Origin: an uncultured Verrucomicrobiota bacterium
GTDB taxonomy: Bacteria > Verrucomicrobiota > Verrucomicrobiia > Chthoniobacterales > SZAS-18
Length of the DNA: 8,825 bases
NCBI GenBank assembly: GCA_937871685.1
Contig: CALMOL010000158.1
Span: 1 to 8,825 of the forward strand
Direction of reading: 5' to 3'
In this document: positions 1-6,107 of the stretch, in pieces
Layout: the number at the start of each line of letters is the position of its first letter
Position numbering within the stretch: position 1 is the stretch's first letter
Notes under the pieces: generated by a model
What the model saw: only the letters and a program-made list of their open reading frames with translations
Told to the model about the DNA's origin: nothing
Databases searched by the model: none
Translations under genes and position numbers: made by a program

Positions 1-2
1 AG

Positions 3-491
3 GCTACGCCGGCCGTTCCCGCGCCGCTTCCTTCGCCCGTTCCCGCCCCGCCGCTACCGGAGGGCGTGCGGATCGACCGCATCCACGTCCGCAAGGCGGC
101 GCGTGAGATGACCGTGTCTGCGAGTGGATTCGCGCTCAAGACATACCGCATCGCGCTCGGCGGCGCCCCGGTCGGCCACAAGCAATTCGAGGGGGACAAC
201 CGCACGCCGGAAGGCCGCTACACGATCTCCGGGCGCAATCCGAATTCGAAGTATCACCTTTCCCTCCGCATCTCGTATCCGAACGCGGCCGATCGCGCCT
301 ACGCCGCCAAAATGAAACGTCCGCCCGGCGGCGACATCATGATCCACGGCCTGCCCAACGGCTACGTCCTCAACGGCTCGGTCGCCGCGCTCGGCGACTG
401 GACCATCGGCTGCGTGGCCGTGACTAATGAGGAGATCGAGGAACTCTGGCGTGCCGTCCCGGACGGGTGCGAGGTCGAACTCAGCCCTTGA
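3..491 (+). CDS. L,D-transpeptidase (YkuD fold), 5'-truncated by window edge
   Basis: Predicted cell-wall enzyme that forms or cleaves L,D-linkages in peptidoglycan (YkuD/ErfK catalytic fold, cysteine nucleophile), acting outside the cytoplasmic membrane. The frame is open from base 3 with no stop, so the gene begins outside the window. A GTG at 66 could start a 141-residue product, but the upstream codons read as a Pro/Ala-rich linker (ATPAVPAPLPSPVPAP), typical between a signal or lipoprotein leader and the catalytic domain, so I read that GTG as internal. Catalytic signature: IMIHGLPNG, with the His codon at 345-347, then DWTIGCVAVTNEE, with the Cys codon at 411-413. The DWTxGC-AVTN form resembles the YafK/DpaA-like branch more than the SxGCIR form of ErfK. 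The domain ends shortly after the motif, as usual. The family is clear; the substrate and whether it crosslinks or hydrolyses cannot be told. Confidence 0.88.
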   Translation, partial: ATPAVPAPLPSPVPAPPLPEGVRIDRIHVRKAAREMTVSASGFALKTYRIALGGAPVGHKQFEGDNRTPEGRYTISGRNPNSKYHLSLRISYPNAADRAYAAKMKRPPGGDIMIHGLPNGYVLNGSVAALGDWTIGCVAVTNEEIEELWRAVPDGCEVELSP

Positions 492-511
492 CCCGGCGAT
501 ACCGACCGATG

Positions 512-531
512 CTCGCCCAGAAGCAGGCGAG
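512..531 (+). terminator. Possible weak terminator hairpin after the transpeptidase gene
   Basis: CTCGCC at 512-517 pairs perfectly with GGCGAG at 526-531 around an eight-base loop, about 20 bases after the stop codon. There is no T-tract, so intrinsic termination is uncertain; it may only protect the 3' end. Confidence 0.3.
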
Positions 532-565
532 GGAGCGCCGCGGGCGGACAAGATCGGAGTGCGCG

Positions 566-901
566 CATCTGCCGGTCAGATGAGCCCATCTGTTTTCAGG
601 ATGAGCTCATCCGCTTCTCGAATGCGCTCATTCCCCGGCGGGATGCACGCATCTTGGGCCTGTCCGGGCGCATCCTTCAGGAAGATGCGCTCATGCTGGT
701 CTGGCACGCGCGCATTTGGAATCAAGATGAATTCATGCCGGTTTGGTCCGCGCACATCTGGACTCAAGATGTGCTCATGCTGGATCAACCTGTGCTCATC
801 TGATCTCAAGATGCGCTCATCCTGACCCAGGCCGGCTGCATCCACCTCCGATCCGTGCGCATCTGAATTACAACCCGCCTCATCTGGGAATCGGCGAAGC
901 T
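566..901. repeat. Sixteen-unit degenerate tandem array, exact 21-bp period
   Basis: CAT occurs at 566, 587, 608, 629, 650, 671, 692, 713, 734, 755, 776, 797, 818, 839, 860 and 881. That is 16 positions exactly 21 bp apart with no indel over 315 bp. The unit consensus is CATCTGGA, a variable part, then TCAAGATG and a GCGCT-like end. Within the unit, G at position 17 and C at position 20 are each present in 14 of 16 copies, while the middle drifts freely. Units 15 and 16 are weakest apart from their CATCTG start. Many unit junctions form short dyads of the GATG-N4-CATC type. A 60-base block of the array (721-780) is 50% G+C, well below the genes around it. No CRISPR-type spacers and no adjacent rep or par gene are visible. 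A period of 21 bp is two turns of B-DNA. Function unknown. Confidence 0.92.
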
Positions 902-1014
902 TGCGGCCGAGGAAGGCCCGTCGTCCTTCAGGCAGTCCAAGTCATGCGCCCCCTCCGCGTGGGATGGTCTTCGATAGCGCTGAATATGATCGCGGTGCCG
1001 AGAGGTCCCCGACG

Positions 1015-1051
1015 CTCGCCGATCCTCGCCTTCCGCGGCGGGCTCGGCGAG
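1015..1051 (+). promoter_or_regulatory. Leader hairpin just upstream of the thioesterase start
   Basis: CTCGCCGA (1015-1022) is perfectly complementary to TCGGCGAG (1044-1051). Inside it, CGCC (1027-1030) can pair with GGCG (1037-1040) around TTCCGC. The structure ends eight bases before the ATG at 1060, in the place where a ribosome binding site would lie, and no GGAG is present. It could damp translation or simply be a GC-rich stem. Confidence 0.4.
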
Positions 1052-1059
1052 ACTGCGCA

Positions 1060-1524
1060 ATGAAGCTTCCGTCCCCCAATCCCTTTGTCGAGATGCTCGG
1101 CGTCGAGTGCGTCTCAATCACGCCGGGCGAGGCCGTGCTCGCGCTGACGTTGCGGCCGGAGCTGCTCAACTCTTGGGGCGTGGCGCACGGCGGCGTCACC
1201 TTCACGCTGCTGGACGTGGCCGTGAGCGCCGCGGGCCGTTCGCTCGACCCGGAGTATCGCATCGGCGCGACGCTGGAATTGAAGACGAGCTTCCTCGCGC
1301 CGGCGTCCGGCCGCCTGGTCGCCAAGGCGCGCGCGTGGCCGCAGGGCCGCTCGATGGCCTGCGCGGAGGGCGAGGTGACGCGCGACGACGGCACGCTGGT
1401 GGCCAAGGCGCTGGGGACTTTCAAGTTTCGCGGGGCGAAGGTGGCTGGGGGAAGGACCGAGAAGATGGAGGATGGAGGATGGCAGGAAGCGGGAGGGCAG
1501 GCCGCGCGGCCCTCTTCAGAGTGA
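1060..1524 (+). CDS. PaaI-type hotdog-fold acyl-CoA thioesterase
   Basis: Predicted cytoplasmic thioesterase that hydrolyses acyl- or aryl-CoA thioesters. The 154-residue product has the PaaI hallmark NSWGVAHGGVTFTLLDVA at about 37-54: HGG at 43-45, and Asp52 on the central helix matches the catalytic acid of the family. The strands LELKTSFLAPASG (72-84) and MACAEGEVTRDDGTLVAKALGTFKF (99-123) complete one hotdog domain. I start at ATG 1060 because MKLPSPNPFVEMLG fits the family N-terminus, while codons upstream in the same frame (from 901) look non-coding. The hotdog domain ends near residue 124. The last 30 residues (AKVAGGRTEKMEDGGWQE and on) come from the left arm and spacer of an inverted-repeat element, so the native stop was probably lost when that element arrived. 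No Shine-Dalgarno is visible. CoA substrate not predictable. Confidence 0.85.
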   Translation: MKLPSPNPFVEMLGVECVSITPGEAVLALTLRPELLNSWGVAHGGVTFTLLDVAVSAAGRSLDPEYRIGATLELKTSFLAPASGRLVAKARAWPQGRSMACAEGEVTRDDGTLVAKALGTFKFRGAKVAGGRTEKMEDGGWQEAGGQAARPSSE

Positions 1525-1593
1525 TCCTCATGACGGAGCGTTGCGACTTGGTCGCCGCGGTTGCTGCCATCTTCCATTTCCCTCCTCTCGGCC
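1455..1593. repeat. Inverted-repeat element across the thioesterase end and oxidase start
   Basis: The left arm 1455-1485 (GATGGAGGATGGAGGATGG core) matches the reverse complement of the right arm 1564-1593 at 25 of 31 aligned columns, with one gap. The 78-bp spacer holds a perfect 12-bp palindrome, GGCCGCGCGGCC (1500-1511), and a GCGAC-TTG-GTCGC hairpin (1543-1555). The thioesterase stop (1522-1524) lies inside the spacer, and the right arm ends at the base before the oxidase ATG. Size and architecture suit a small non-autonomous, MITE-like element, or a long hairpin acting as terminator or leader. No target-site duplication is obvious. Confidence 0.6.
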
Positions 1594-2964
1594 ATGTCTC
1601 TCCTCTCTGCCCTCCGCGCCGTCCTCCCGCCCGAATGCGTCTCGGACGACGCCGACGCGCGCCAGGCGCACGGTGGGGACAAGTGGTTCGCGCACGCTCC
1701 GCCCGAGGCGGTGGTGTGGGCGGAGAGCGCGGAGCATGTTTGCGCGGCGCTGCGGGTGGCGCATGAGCACGGCGCGCCCGTCACGGCGCGTGGCGCGGGC
1801 TACGGCTACGTGGGCGGCGCGGTGCCCCAGCGCGGCGGCGTGGCGCTCTCGCTGGCGCGGATGAATCGCATCCTGGAGCTGCACGACGAAGACTTCATCG
1901 CGGTGGTCGAGCCGGGCGTGGTCACCGCCGACCTCCAGGCGGCGGCGCGGGCGAAGGGAATGTTCTACCCGCCCGATCCCGCCTCGCTGAAGAATTGCAC
2001 CATCGGCGGCAACATTGCCACCAATGCCGGCGGCCCACGCTGCCTCAAGTATGGCGTCACGCGGAACTACGTGGCCGGCCTGGAAGTCGCGCTGGCCGAC
2101 GGCACGCTCGCGCGGCTGGGCGCCCGCACGCACAAGAACAAGACTGGCTTCGACCTGATCGGCCTCTTCGTCGGCTCCGAGGGAATGCTCGGCATCACCA
2201 CGAAGGCCACGCTGAAGCTCCTGCCGCACCCGGCGACGCGCGGCGGCCTGGCGGCGGCCTTCCCCACGGTGCGCGGCGCGGCGGCCGGCGTGCGCGCCAT
2301 CTTCGGCGCGGGTTTCCTGCCGGCGGCCCTGGAGATCGCCGACGCCTTCACGCTGCGCGCGGCCCGCGCGCACCTCGGCGCCGACCGCGTGCCGCCGGGC
2401 GACGCGCACCTTTTGCTTGAGGTGGACGGCCACGCCGGCGCGGTGCGCGCCGAGATTGCCGACCTGGAGCGCCTGCTGCGCGAGGCCGGCGCGCTCGAGG
2501 TGCGCGCCGCGCACGGCGACATGGAAGTGGAAGCGCTGTGGGCCCTGCGCCGGGGGTTCTCCGAGTCCTTGAAAGCCAGCGGCCTCATCAAGCTCAATGA
2601 GGACGTGACCGTGCCGCGCGGCCGCGTGGTGGACCTGATGGACTTCGCCGCCGGCCTGGAAGCCAAGCATGGTTTTCCCGTGGCCTGCTTCGGCCACGCC
2701 GGCGACGGCAACATCCACGTCAACATCATGGTGGCCCACCACGAAGACCCCGCCGTGCGCGCGCGCTCCGAGGAAGCGCTCGACGAGCTGTTCCGCCAAG
2801 TCATCGCCTGGGACGGCGCCATCACCGGCGAGCACGGCATCGGCCTCGCCAAGCTCCGCTGGTGGCCCCAGGCCGTGCCCGCCGAGGCCCGCGCGCTGCA
2901 CCGCACGATCAAGGACGCGCTCGACCCAAAGGGCATCCTGAACCCGGGGAAGTTCCTGGATTAA
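1594..2964 (+). CDS. glcD: GlcD-type FAD-linked oxidase (glycolate/D-lactate dehydrogenase family)
   Basis: Flavoprotein of the GlcD / vanillyl-alcohol-oxidase superfamily, expected to oxidise a D-2-hydroxy acid such as glycolate or D-lactate to the 2-oxo acid. At 456 residues it has normal length. The N-terminal PCMH FAD-binding domain includes TARGAGYGYVGGAVP (64-78), the KNCTIGGNIATNAGG stretch (133-147) and GLFVGSEGMLGITTKATLKL (190-209). The C-terminal cap carries GHAGDGNIH (368-376) and GEHGIG (412-417), the conserved His-rich active-site/metal motifs, and ends in the usual DPKGILNPGK. I choose ATG 1594 because the codons upstream belong to the repeat arm; no Shine-Dalgarno precedes it. 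GlcE- and GlcF-like partners are not adjacent, so it may act alone or with unlinked subunits. The Y-G-Y in the first FAD loop differs from the more common G-T-G/S-L. The family is secure; the exact substrate and gene symbol are provisional. Confidence 0.85.
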   Translation: MSLLSALRAVLPPECVSDDADARQAHGGDKWFAHAPPEAVVWAESAEHVCAALRVAHEHGAPVTARGAGYGYVGGAVPQRGGVALSLARMNRILELHDEDFIAVVEPGVVTADLQAAARAKGMFYPPDPASLKNCTIGGNIATNAGGPRCLKYGVTRNYVAGLEVALADGTLARLGARTHKNKTGFDLIGLFVGSEGMLGITTKATLKLLPHPATRGGLAAAFPTVRGAAAGVRAIFGAGFLPAALEIADAFTLRAARAHLGADRVPPGDAHLLLEVDGHAGAVRAEIADLERLLREAGALEVRAAHGDMEVEALWALRRGFSESLKASGLIKLNEDVTVPRGRVVDLMDFAAGLEAKHGFPVACFGHAGDGNIHVNIMVAHHEDPAVRARSEEALDELFRQVIAWDGAITGEHGIGLAKLRWWPQAVPAEARALHRTIKDALDPKGILNPGKFLD

Positions 2965-3037
2965 GGCGCACGGCTGGACCGGGATGTTCTCGACGATTTC
3001 GCCAGGCTTCCCGCGTCGATTTCCCACTCAACGGCCG

Positions 3038-3496
3038 GTGAAGAAGACCTCGTATCCCTTCGTTCCCAAATCTACCGCGAGGATGTTGCCCGGCCAGTTT
3101 TGGGCGCTTCCCTTGCAAGATGGCACCTTCGGCTGCGGCCGAGTCATCGAACTGCTTCCCAGCATGCGGGTGAGATTCCTGGCGGGCGTGCTCGACTGGC
3201 ACGGCGACCGGCCGCCAACGTCGGAATCCATTTCAGGCGCGAAGTGCATCGATCAAGGCCAAGTGCACCTCTGGGCAATCACGAAAAGCGGAGGTAGGAT
3301 TCTGGGTCACCGACCATTGGAAGAGGATGGGATCGAGCCATGGGAGTTCCGGGGCGCCGAGTTTCATCAGAACAGCTGCGTGCAACGAGGAATAACGCCA
3401 ATCCGGGCTCAGCTTCCCACGGACACGCACCTGCCAGTCTTTGAATGGTGGGGATACGAGACGCCAATCGTTGTCGCAGAGCTTCGCTTCTTATGA
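3038..3496 (+). CDS. Imm26-like immunity-type protein, orphan
   Basis: The 152-residue product resembles the Imm26 family found in polymorphic-toxin loci: PGQFWALPLQDGTFGCGRVI (18-37), an aromatic-rich LDWHGD segment (52-57) and LWAITKSGGRILGHRPLE (78-95). This family's members are thought to bind and neutralise a cognate toxin in the cytoplasm. No toxin or other immunity gene is beside it, so any function here is inferred; Imm26-like proteins also occur as stand-alone genes of unknown role. Start: ATG 2984 gives 18 extra residues (FSTISPGFPRRF) that look untranslated, so I prefer GTG 3038, giving MKKTSYPFVPKS; ATG 3082 would cut into the domain edge. Five 60-base blocks within the gene average 58% G+C, against 67-78% in sampled blocks of the oxidase gene, which suggests later acquisition. 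It converges with the helicase gene ten bases away. Confidence 0.65.
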   Translation: MKKTSYPFVPKSTARMLPGQFWALPLQDGTFGCGRVIELLPSMRVRFLAGVLDWHGDRPPTSESISGAKCIDQGQVHLWAITKSGGRILGHRPLEEDGIEPWEFRGAEFHQNSCVQRGITPIRAQLPTDTHLPVFEWWGYETPIVVAELRFL

Positions 3497-3518
3497 AGTC
3501 GCACCTTCAGGTGCCTTC
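3495..3518. terminator. Compact hairpin between convergent stop codons
   Basis: GAAG (3495-3498), a two-base bulge, GCACC (3501-3505), loop TTCA, GGTGC (3510-3514) and CTTC (3515-3518) form a nine-pair stem. It overlaps the stop codon of the Imm26-like gene and covers the stop codon of the helicase gene. Its near symmetry would let it serve both strands. There is no T-tract, so efficiency is uncertain. Confidence 0.45.
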
Positions 3519-6107
3519 CTCGCACTCGGCGAACATCTCCGCGTGCCATTGCTCCAGCGCGGCCTCGGGGTCGGCGTGGAAGTGGCTTTCGCGCACGCGG
3601 CTCGCGTAGAGCGGGAAGGCGAAGGGGGAGACCTGCGGCGTCTCGACCATTTCCCATTCCATCGCGGATGCGGCGGCGGATTCCATCCAGGCTTGGGCAC
3701 GGGGGAAATCGAGGAAGTAGTGGAGCACCTGCCGGCGGGTTTCCTCCAGCAGAATGTGATCGGGCTCGTGCTCGTCGAGCACGCGGTAGAGGAGCTCGGC
3801 CGAGAAGCGCATCTGGTGGTGCCGGCGCTCCGCGCCGAGGAGTTGGCGCGGCACCATCAGGCCGGTTTGAGCGACGTGGCGAAACTGCCAGCGCACCAGC
3901 TCGGCGTTCTTCAGCGATTGATGGAGCGCGTCCTCCGCACCGGCCGGGGCGAGGAAGGCGCGCCATTCATCGAGCGATGGCTCCGCGCCGCGGCGCACGG
4001 TGAGCAGGAAGCCGTAGTCGTCCACGCCGGCCTCGGCACCGACGCCGCGGGCTTGCTCCAGGCGCCATGCGGCCACGCGCGCGAGGGTGTCGTTGGCGCC
4101 GCGGCCGGCGAGGGTGTGGAAGAAAAAGTTCGTGAGCCCTTCCTTGCCGGCGAAGCCGAGGCCTTGCGGCGCCTCCGCGTGGCGCTCGATGAGGACGAGG
4201 CCCGGCCGCGGGATGCGCGACACGCGCCGCTGCGCCGCGAATTGGCGCGCAACGGCCTGCGCGTTCGCCAGCGAGAGACCCCATTCCTCCGCGAGCGTCT
4301 CGGTCATCGCCTCCGAGTCGAGCGCGCCGAGGCGGCCGCGCGCGGCGTTGACCTCCTCGGCGAGGTGCGATTCCAGCGGCATGCGACGCGAGGTCCAGAT
4401 GGGAACGTTTGGCCGCGCGCCGGGGGCGAGGTCCACCTTCACCTCGTTCACGCCGGCCTCGCGCATCCGCACCACCTTGCCGGCGAGCACGAACACATCG
4501 CCCGGCTTGAGCCACTTCACGAAGTCCTCGTCCAGCCAGCCAAGGACGCGGCGGCCGGCGCGCACGCGCACGTGGGCCTCGCTCGGGATGGTGCCGGCGT
4601 TCATGAGGAACTGCCGCGCCGCGCGAGGACCGGCCGGGTGGAGGCGGCCGTCAGACACGACAATTTTTCCGAATTCGGCGGCGTAGTTCTTCTCCAGCGA
4701 GCGCCCGCCGCCGGCCAGGAACACCGCGGCGCGCTCCACCTCGCCGGACGGCAAGTCGGCAAACGGCGCGGCGCGCGCAAGGGTGCGGAAGATCTCGCCC
4801 GGCGTGATGCCCGGCTCGGCCACGATCATGCCCATCACATGCTGCACGAGCACATCGCGCGGCGCGGGCGGCAGGCGCAACGGTTCCAGGCGGCGCGCGC
4901 GCATCAGCCGCGCGATCACGGCGCACTCGAGGAGGTCGTGGACGTTCAGCGCGGCGAAGAGCGCTCGGCTCGGAACTTTGAGCGAGCGCCCCGAACGGCC
5001 GGCGCGCTGGAGGGAGCGCGCCACGCTCTTGGGTGAGCCCAGCAGCACCACGAGGTCGATGGCGCCGATGTCCACGCCCAACTCCAGCGACGCGGAGCAC
5101 ACCACCGCGCGCAGTTCGCCGGCCTTGAGGCGCTCCTCCACGTCCAGGCGCACGTCGCGATCGAGCGAGCCATGGTGGATCTCGATCTTTTCCGACAAAC
5201 GCGGCAGAACACGGTGCAAGTCGAGCACGAGCGCCTCGGCGCGGGAGCGCGTTTGGGTGAAGACGAGCACCGATCGATGCGTGCGGATCACACCGGCGAG
5301 CTCTTCGAGCAAGCGCTTGTGGCCTTCGCCGGAGGGCGGATACGGATTGCGCCGGAGCGGCGAATACACGGCCACGTCGAGCCGGCGCGCGCCGGCGTCG
5401 GCCTGCGCGAGGCGGCAGGGGCGATCTTCCCCGACGAGCCAGCGCGCGGCGATCTCCGGCGAGCCGACGGTGGCCGAGAGGCCCACGCGGCAGAACCCGG
5501 GGGCGCAGCGCTCCAAGCGCTCCAGCGAGAGCGAGAGGTCCGCGCCGCGCGGTGTTTCCAAAAAGGCGTGGACCTCGTCCACGATGACGAAGCGGATGCG
5601 CGCGAGCACCGGTTGCCACGCGGGCTGCGCGAGAAGGAGCGCGAGGGATTCCGGCGTGGTGAGCAGGAGGTGCGGCGGCCGGTCGCGCATCTTGCGGCGC
5701 TCGGCCGGGGTGGTGTCGCCGGTGCGGGCGCCGACGTGGATTTCGTCCGCGAGCTTCATGCCGTCGAGCGGCGGCTGGAGGTTGCGGCGGATGTCGTAGG
5801 CCAGCGCGCGCAGCGGCGAGACGTAGAGCGCGAAGATGCCCGGCGGGAACTTGCCGGCCGGGTCGGCGTCGCGCGCCGCGAGCAGGGCGGAAAGCACGCC
5901 GAGGAAGCCGGCGAGCGTCTTGCCCGAGCCGGTGGGAGAGAGGAGCAGCACGCTCTCGCCCGCGAGCACGTGCGGCAGACAAAGGCGCTGCGCCTCGGTG
6001 AAGCCCTCGCGCCCCCAGCGCCGCGCGAACCAGCGCGCGGCTCGCGGATGGAGCCGGGTGGCAAGGTCCGGCACGGCCTCGGCGGCCGGAAACCCCGACG
6101 GGGTCAC
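3507..6107 (-). CDS. Lhr-type DEAD/DEAH-box ATP-dependent helicase (Lhr-core)
   Basis: Superfamily 2 helicase of the Lhr-core type, an ATP-driven 3'-5' nucleic-acid translocase linked to DNA repair. The 866 residues match Lhr-core length. Motifs: FTEAQ (36-40), Walker A SPTGSGKT (57-64), TTPESL (150-155), Walker B DEVH (177-180), SAT (211-213), LVFTQTRSRAE (281-291), SLELGVDIG (340-348) and QRAGRSGR (367-374). The following winged-helix and DEAD/H-associated region includes the segments NFFFHTLAGRG and DDYGFLL, and the product ends QVSPFAFPLYASRVRE, an Lhr-like C-terminus. Start: GTG 6107 overlaps the glnB stop in a GTGA, implying translational coupling; no other start lies before the Q-motif region. 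The ligase, exonuclease and phosphoesterase partners of ligase-associated Lhr helicases are absent here. Long plus-strand open frames across the gene are GC-rich shadows. Confidence 0.93.
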   Translation of the reverse strand: MTPSGFPAAEAVPDLATRLHPRAARWFARRWGREGFTEAQRLCLPHVLAGESVLLLSPTGSGKTLAGFLGVLSALLAARDADPAGKFPPGIFALYVSPLRALAYDIRRNLQPPLDGMKLADEIHVGARTGDTTPAERRKMRDRPPHLLLTTPESLALLLAQPAWQPVLARIRFVIVDEVHAFLETPRGADLSLSLERLERCAPGFCRVGLSATVGSPEIAARWLVGEDRPCRLAQADAGARRLDVAVYSPLRRNPYPPSGEGHKRLLEELAGVIRTHRSVLVFTQTRSRAEALVLDLHRVLPRLSEKIEIHHGSLDRDVRLDVEERLKAGELRAVVCSASLELGVDIGAIDLVVLLGSPKSVARSLQRAGRSGRSLKVPSRALFAALNVHDLLECAVIARLMRARRLEPLRLPPAPRDVLVQHVMGMIVAEPGITPGEIFRTLARAAPFADLPSGEVERAAVFLAGGGRSLEKNYAAEFGKIVVSDGRLHPAGPRAARQFLMNAGTIPSEAHVRVRAGRRVLGWLDEDFVKWLKPGDVFVLAGKVVRMREAGVNEVKVDLAPGARPNVPIWTSRRMPLESHLAEEVNAARGRLGALDSEAMTETLAEEWGLSLANAQAVARQFAAQRRVSRIPRPGLVLIERHAEAPQGLGFAGKEGLTNFFFHTLAGRGANDTLARVAAWRLEQARGVGAEAGVDDYGFLLTVRRGAEPSLDEWRAFLAPAGAEDALHQSLKNAELVRWQFRHVAQTGLMVPRQLLGAERRHHQMRFSAELLYRVLDEHEPDHILLEETRRQVLHYFLDFPRAQAWMESAAASAMEWEMVETPQVSPFAFPLYASRVRESHFHADPEAALEQWHAEMFAECEEGT

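Larger units (their letters stand above)
492..1059. other. Gene-free interval carrying a 21-bp repeat array
   Basis: This is 568 bp between the transpeptidase stop and the thioesterase start, with no recognisable protein or RNA gene. It holds, in order, a small hairpin (512-531), the 21-bp phased array (566-901), and about 160 bp of ordinary GC-rich sequence ending in a hairpin (1015-1051) just before the next ATG. A TATGAT at 985-990 matches a sigma-70 -10 box at five of six positions, but I see no convincing -35 at the right distance. Open frames run through the array on both strands (427-825 plus, 576-845 minus), but they look like consequences of a period divisible by three. Confidence 0.7.

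Noticed and set aside
54..551. Minus-strand 165-residue frame at the left edge
   Set aside because: It is antisense to the transpeptidase catalytic motifs; no family features.
566..901. CRISPR array
   Set aside because: Units are 21 bp with no conserved repeat plus unique spacer structure; conservation is partial along the whole unit and no cas gene is present.
566..901. Plasmid or phage replication origin with iterons
   Set aside because: The 21-bp spacing is suggestive, but there is no rep gene, DnaA-box cluster or AT-rich unwinding region nearby, so I keep it only as a hypothesis.
942..3027. Minus-strand open frames across the thioesterase and oxidase genes (942-1784, 1528-3027)
   Set aside because: Low-complexity antisense shadows of two recognisable plus-strand enzymes.
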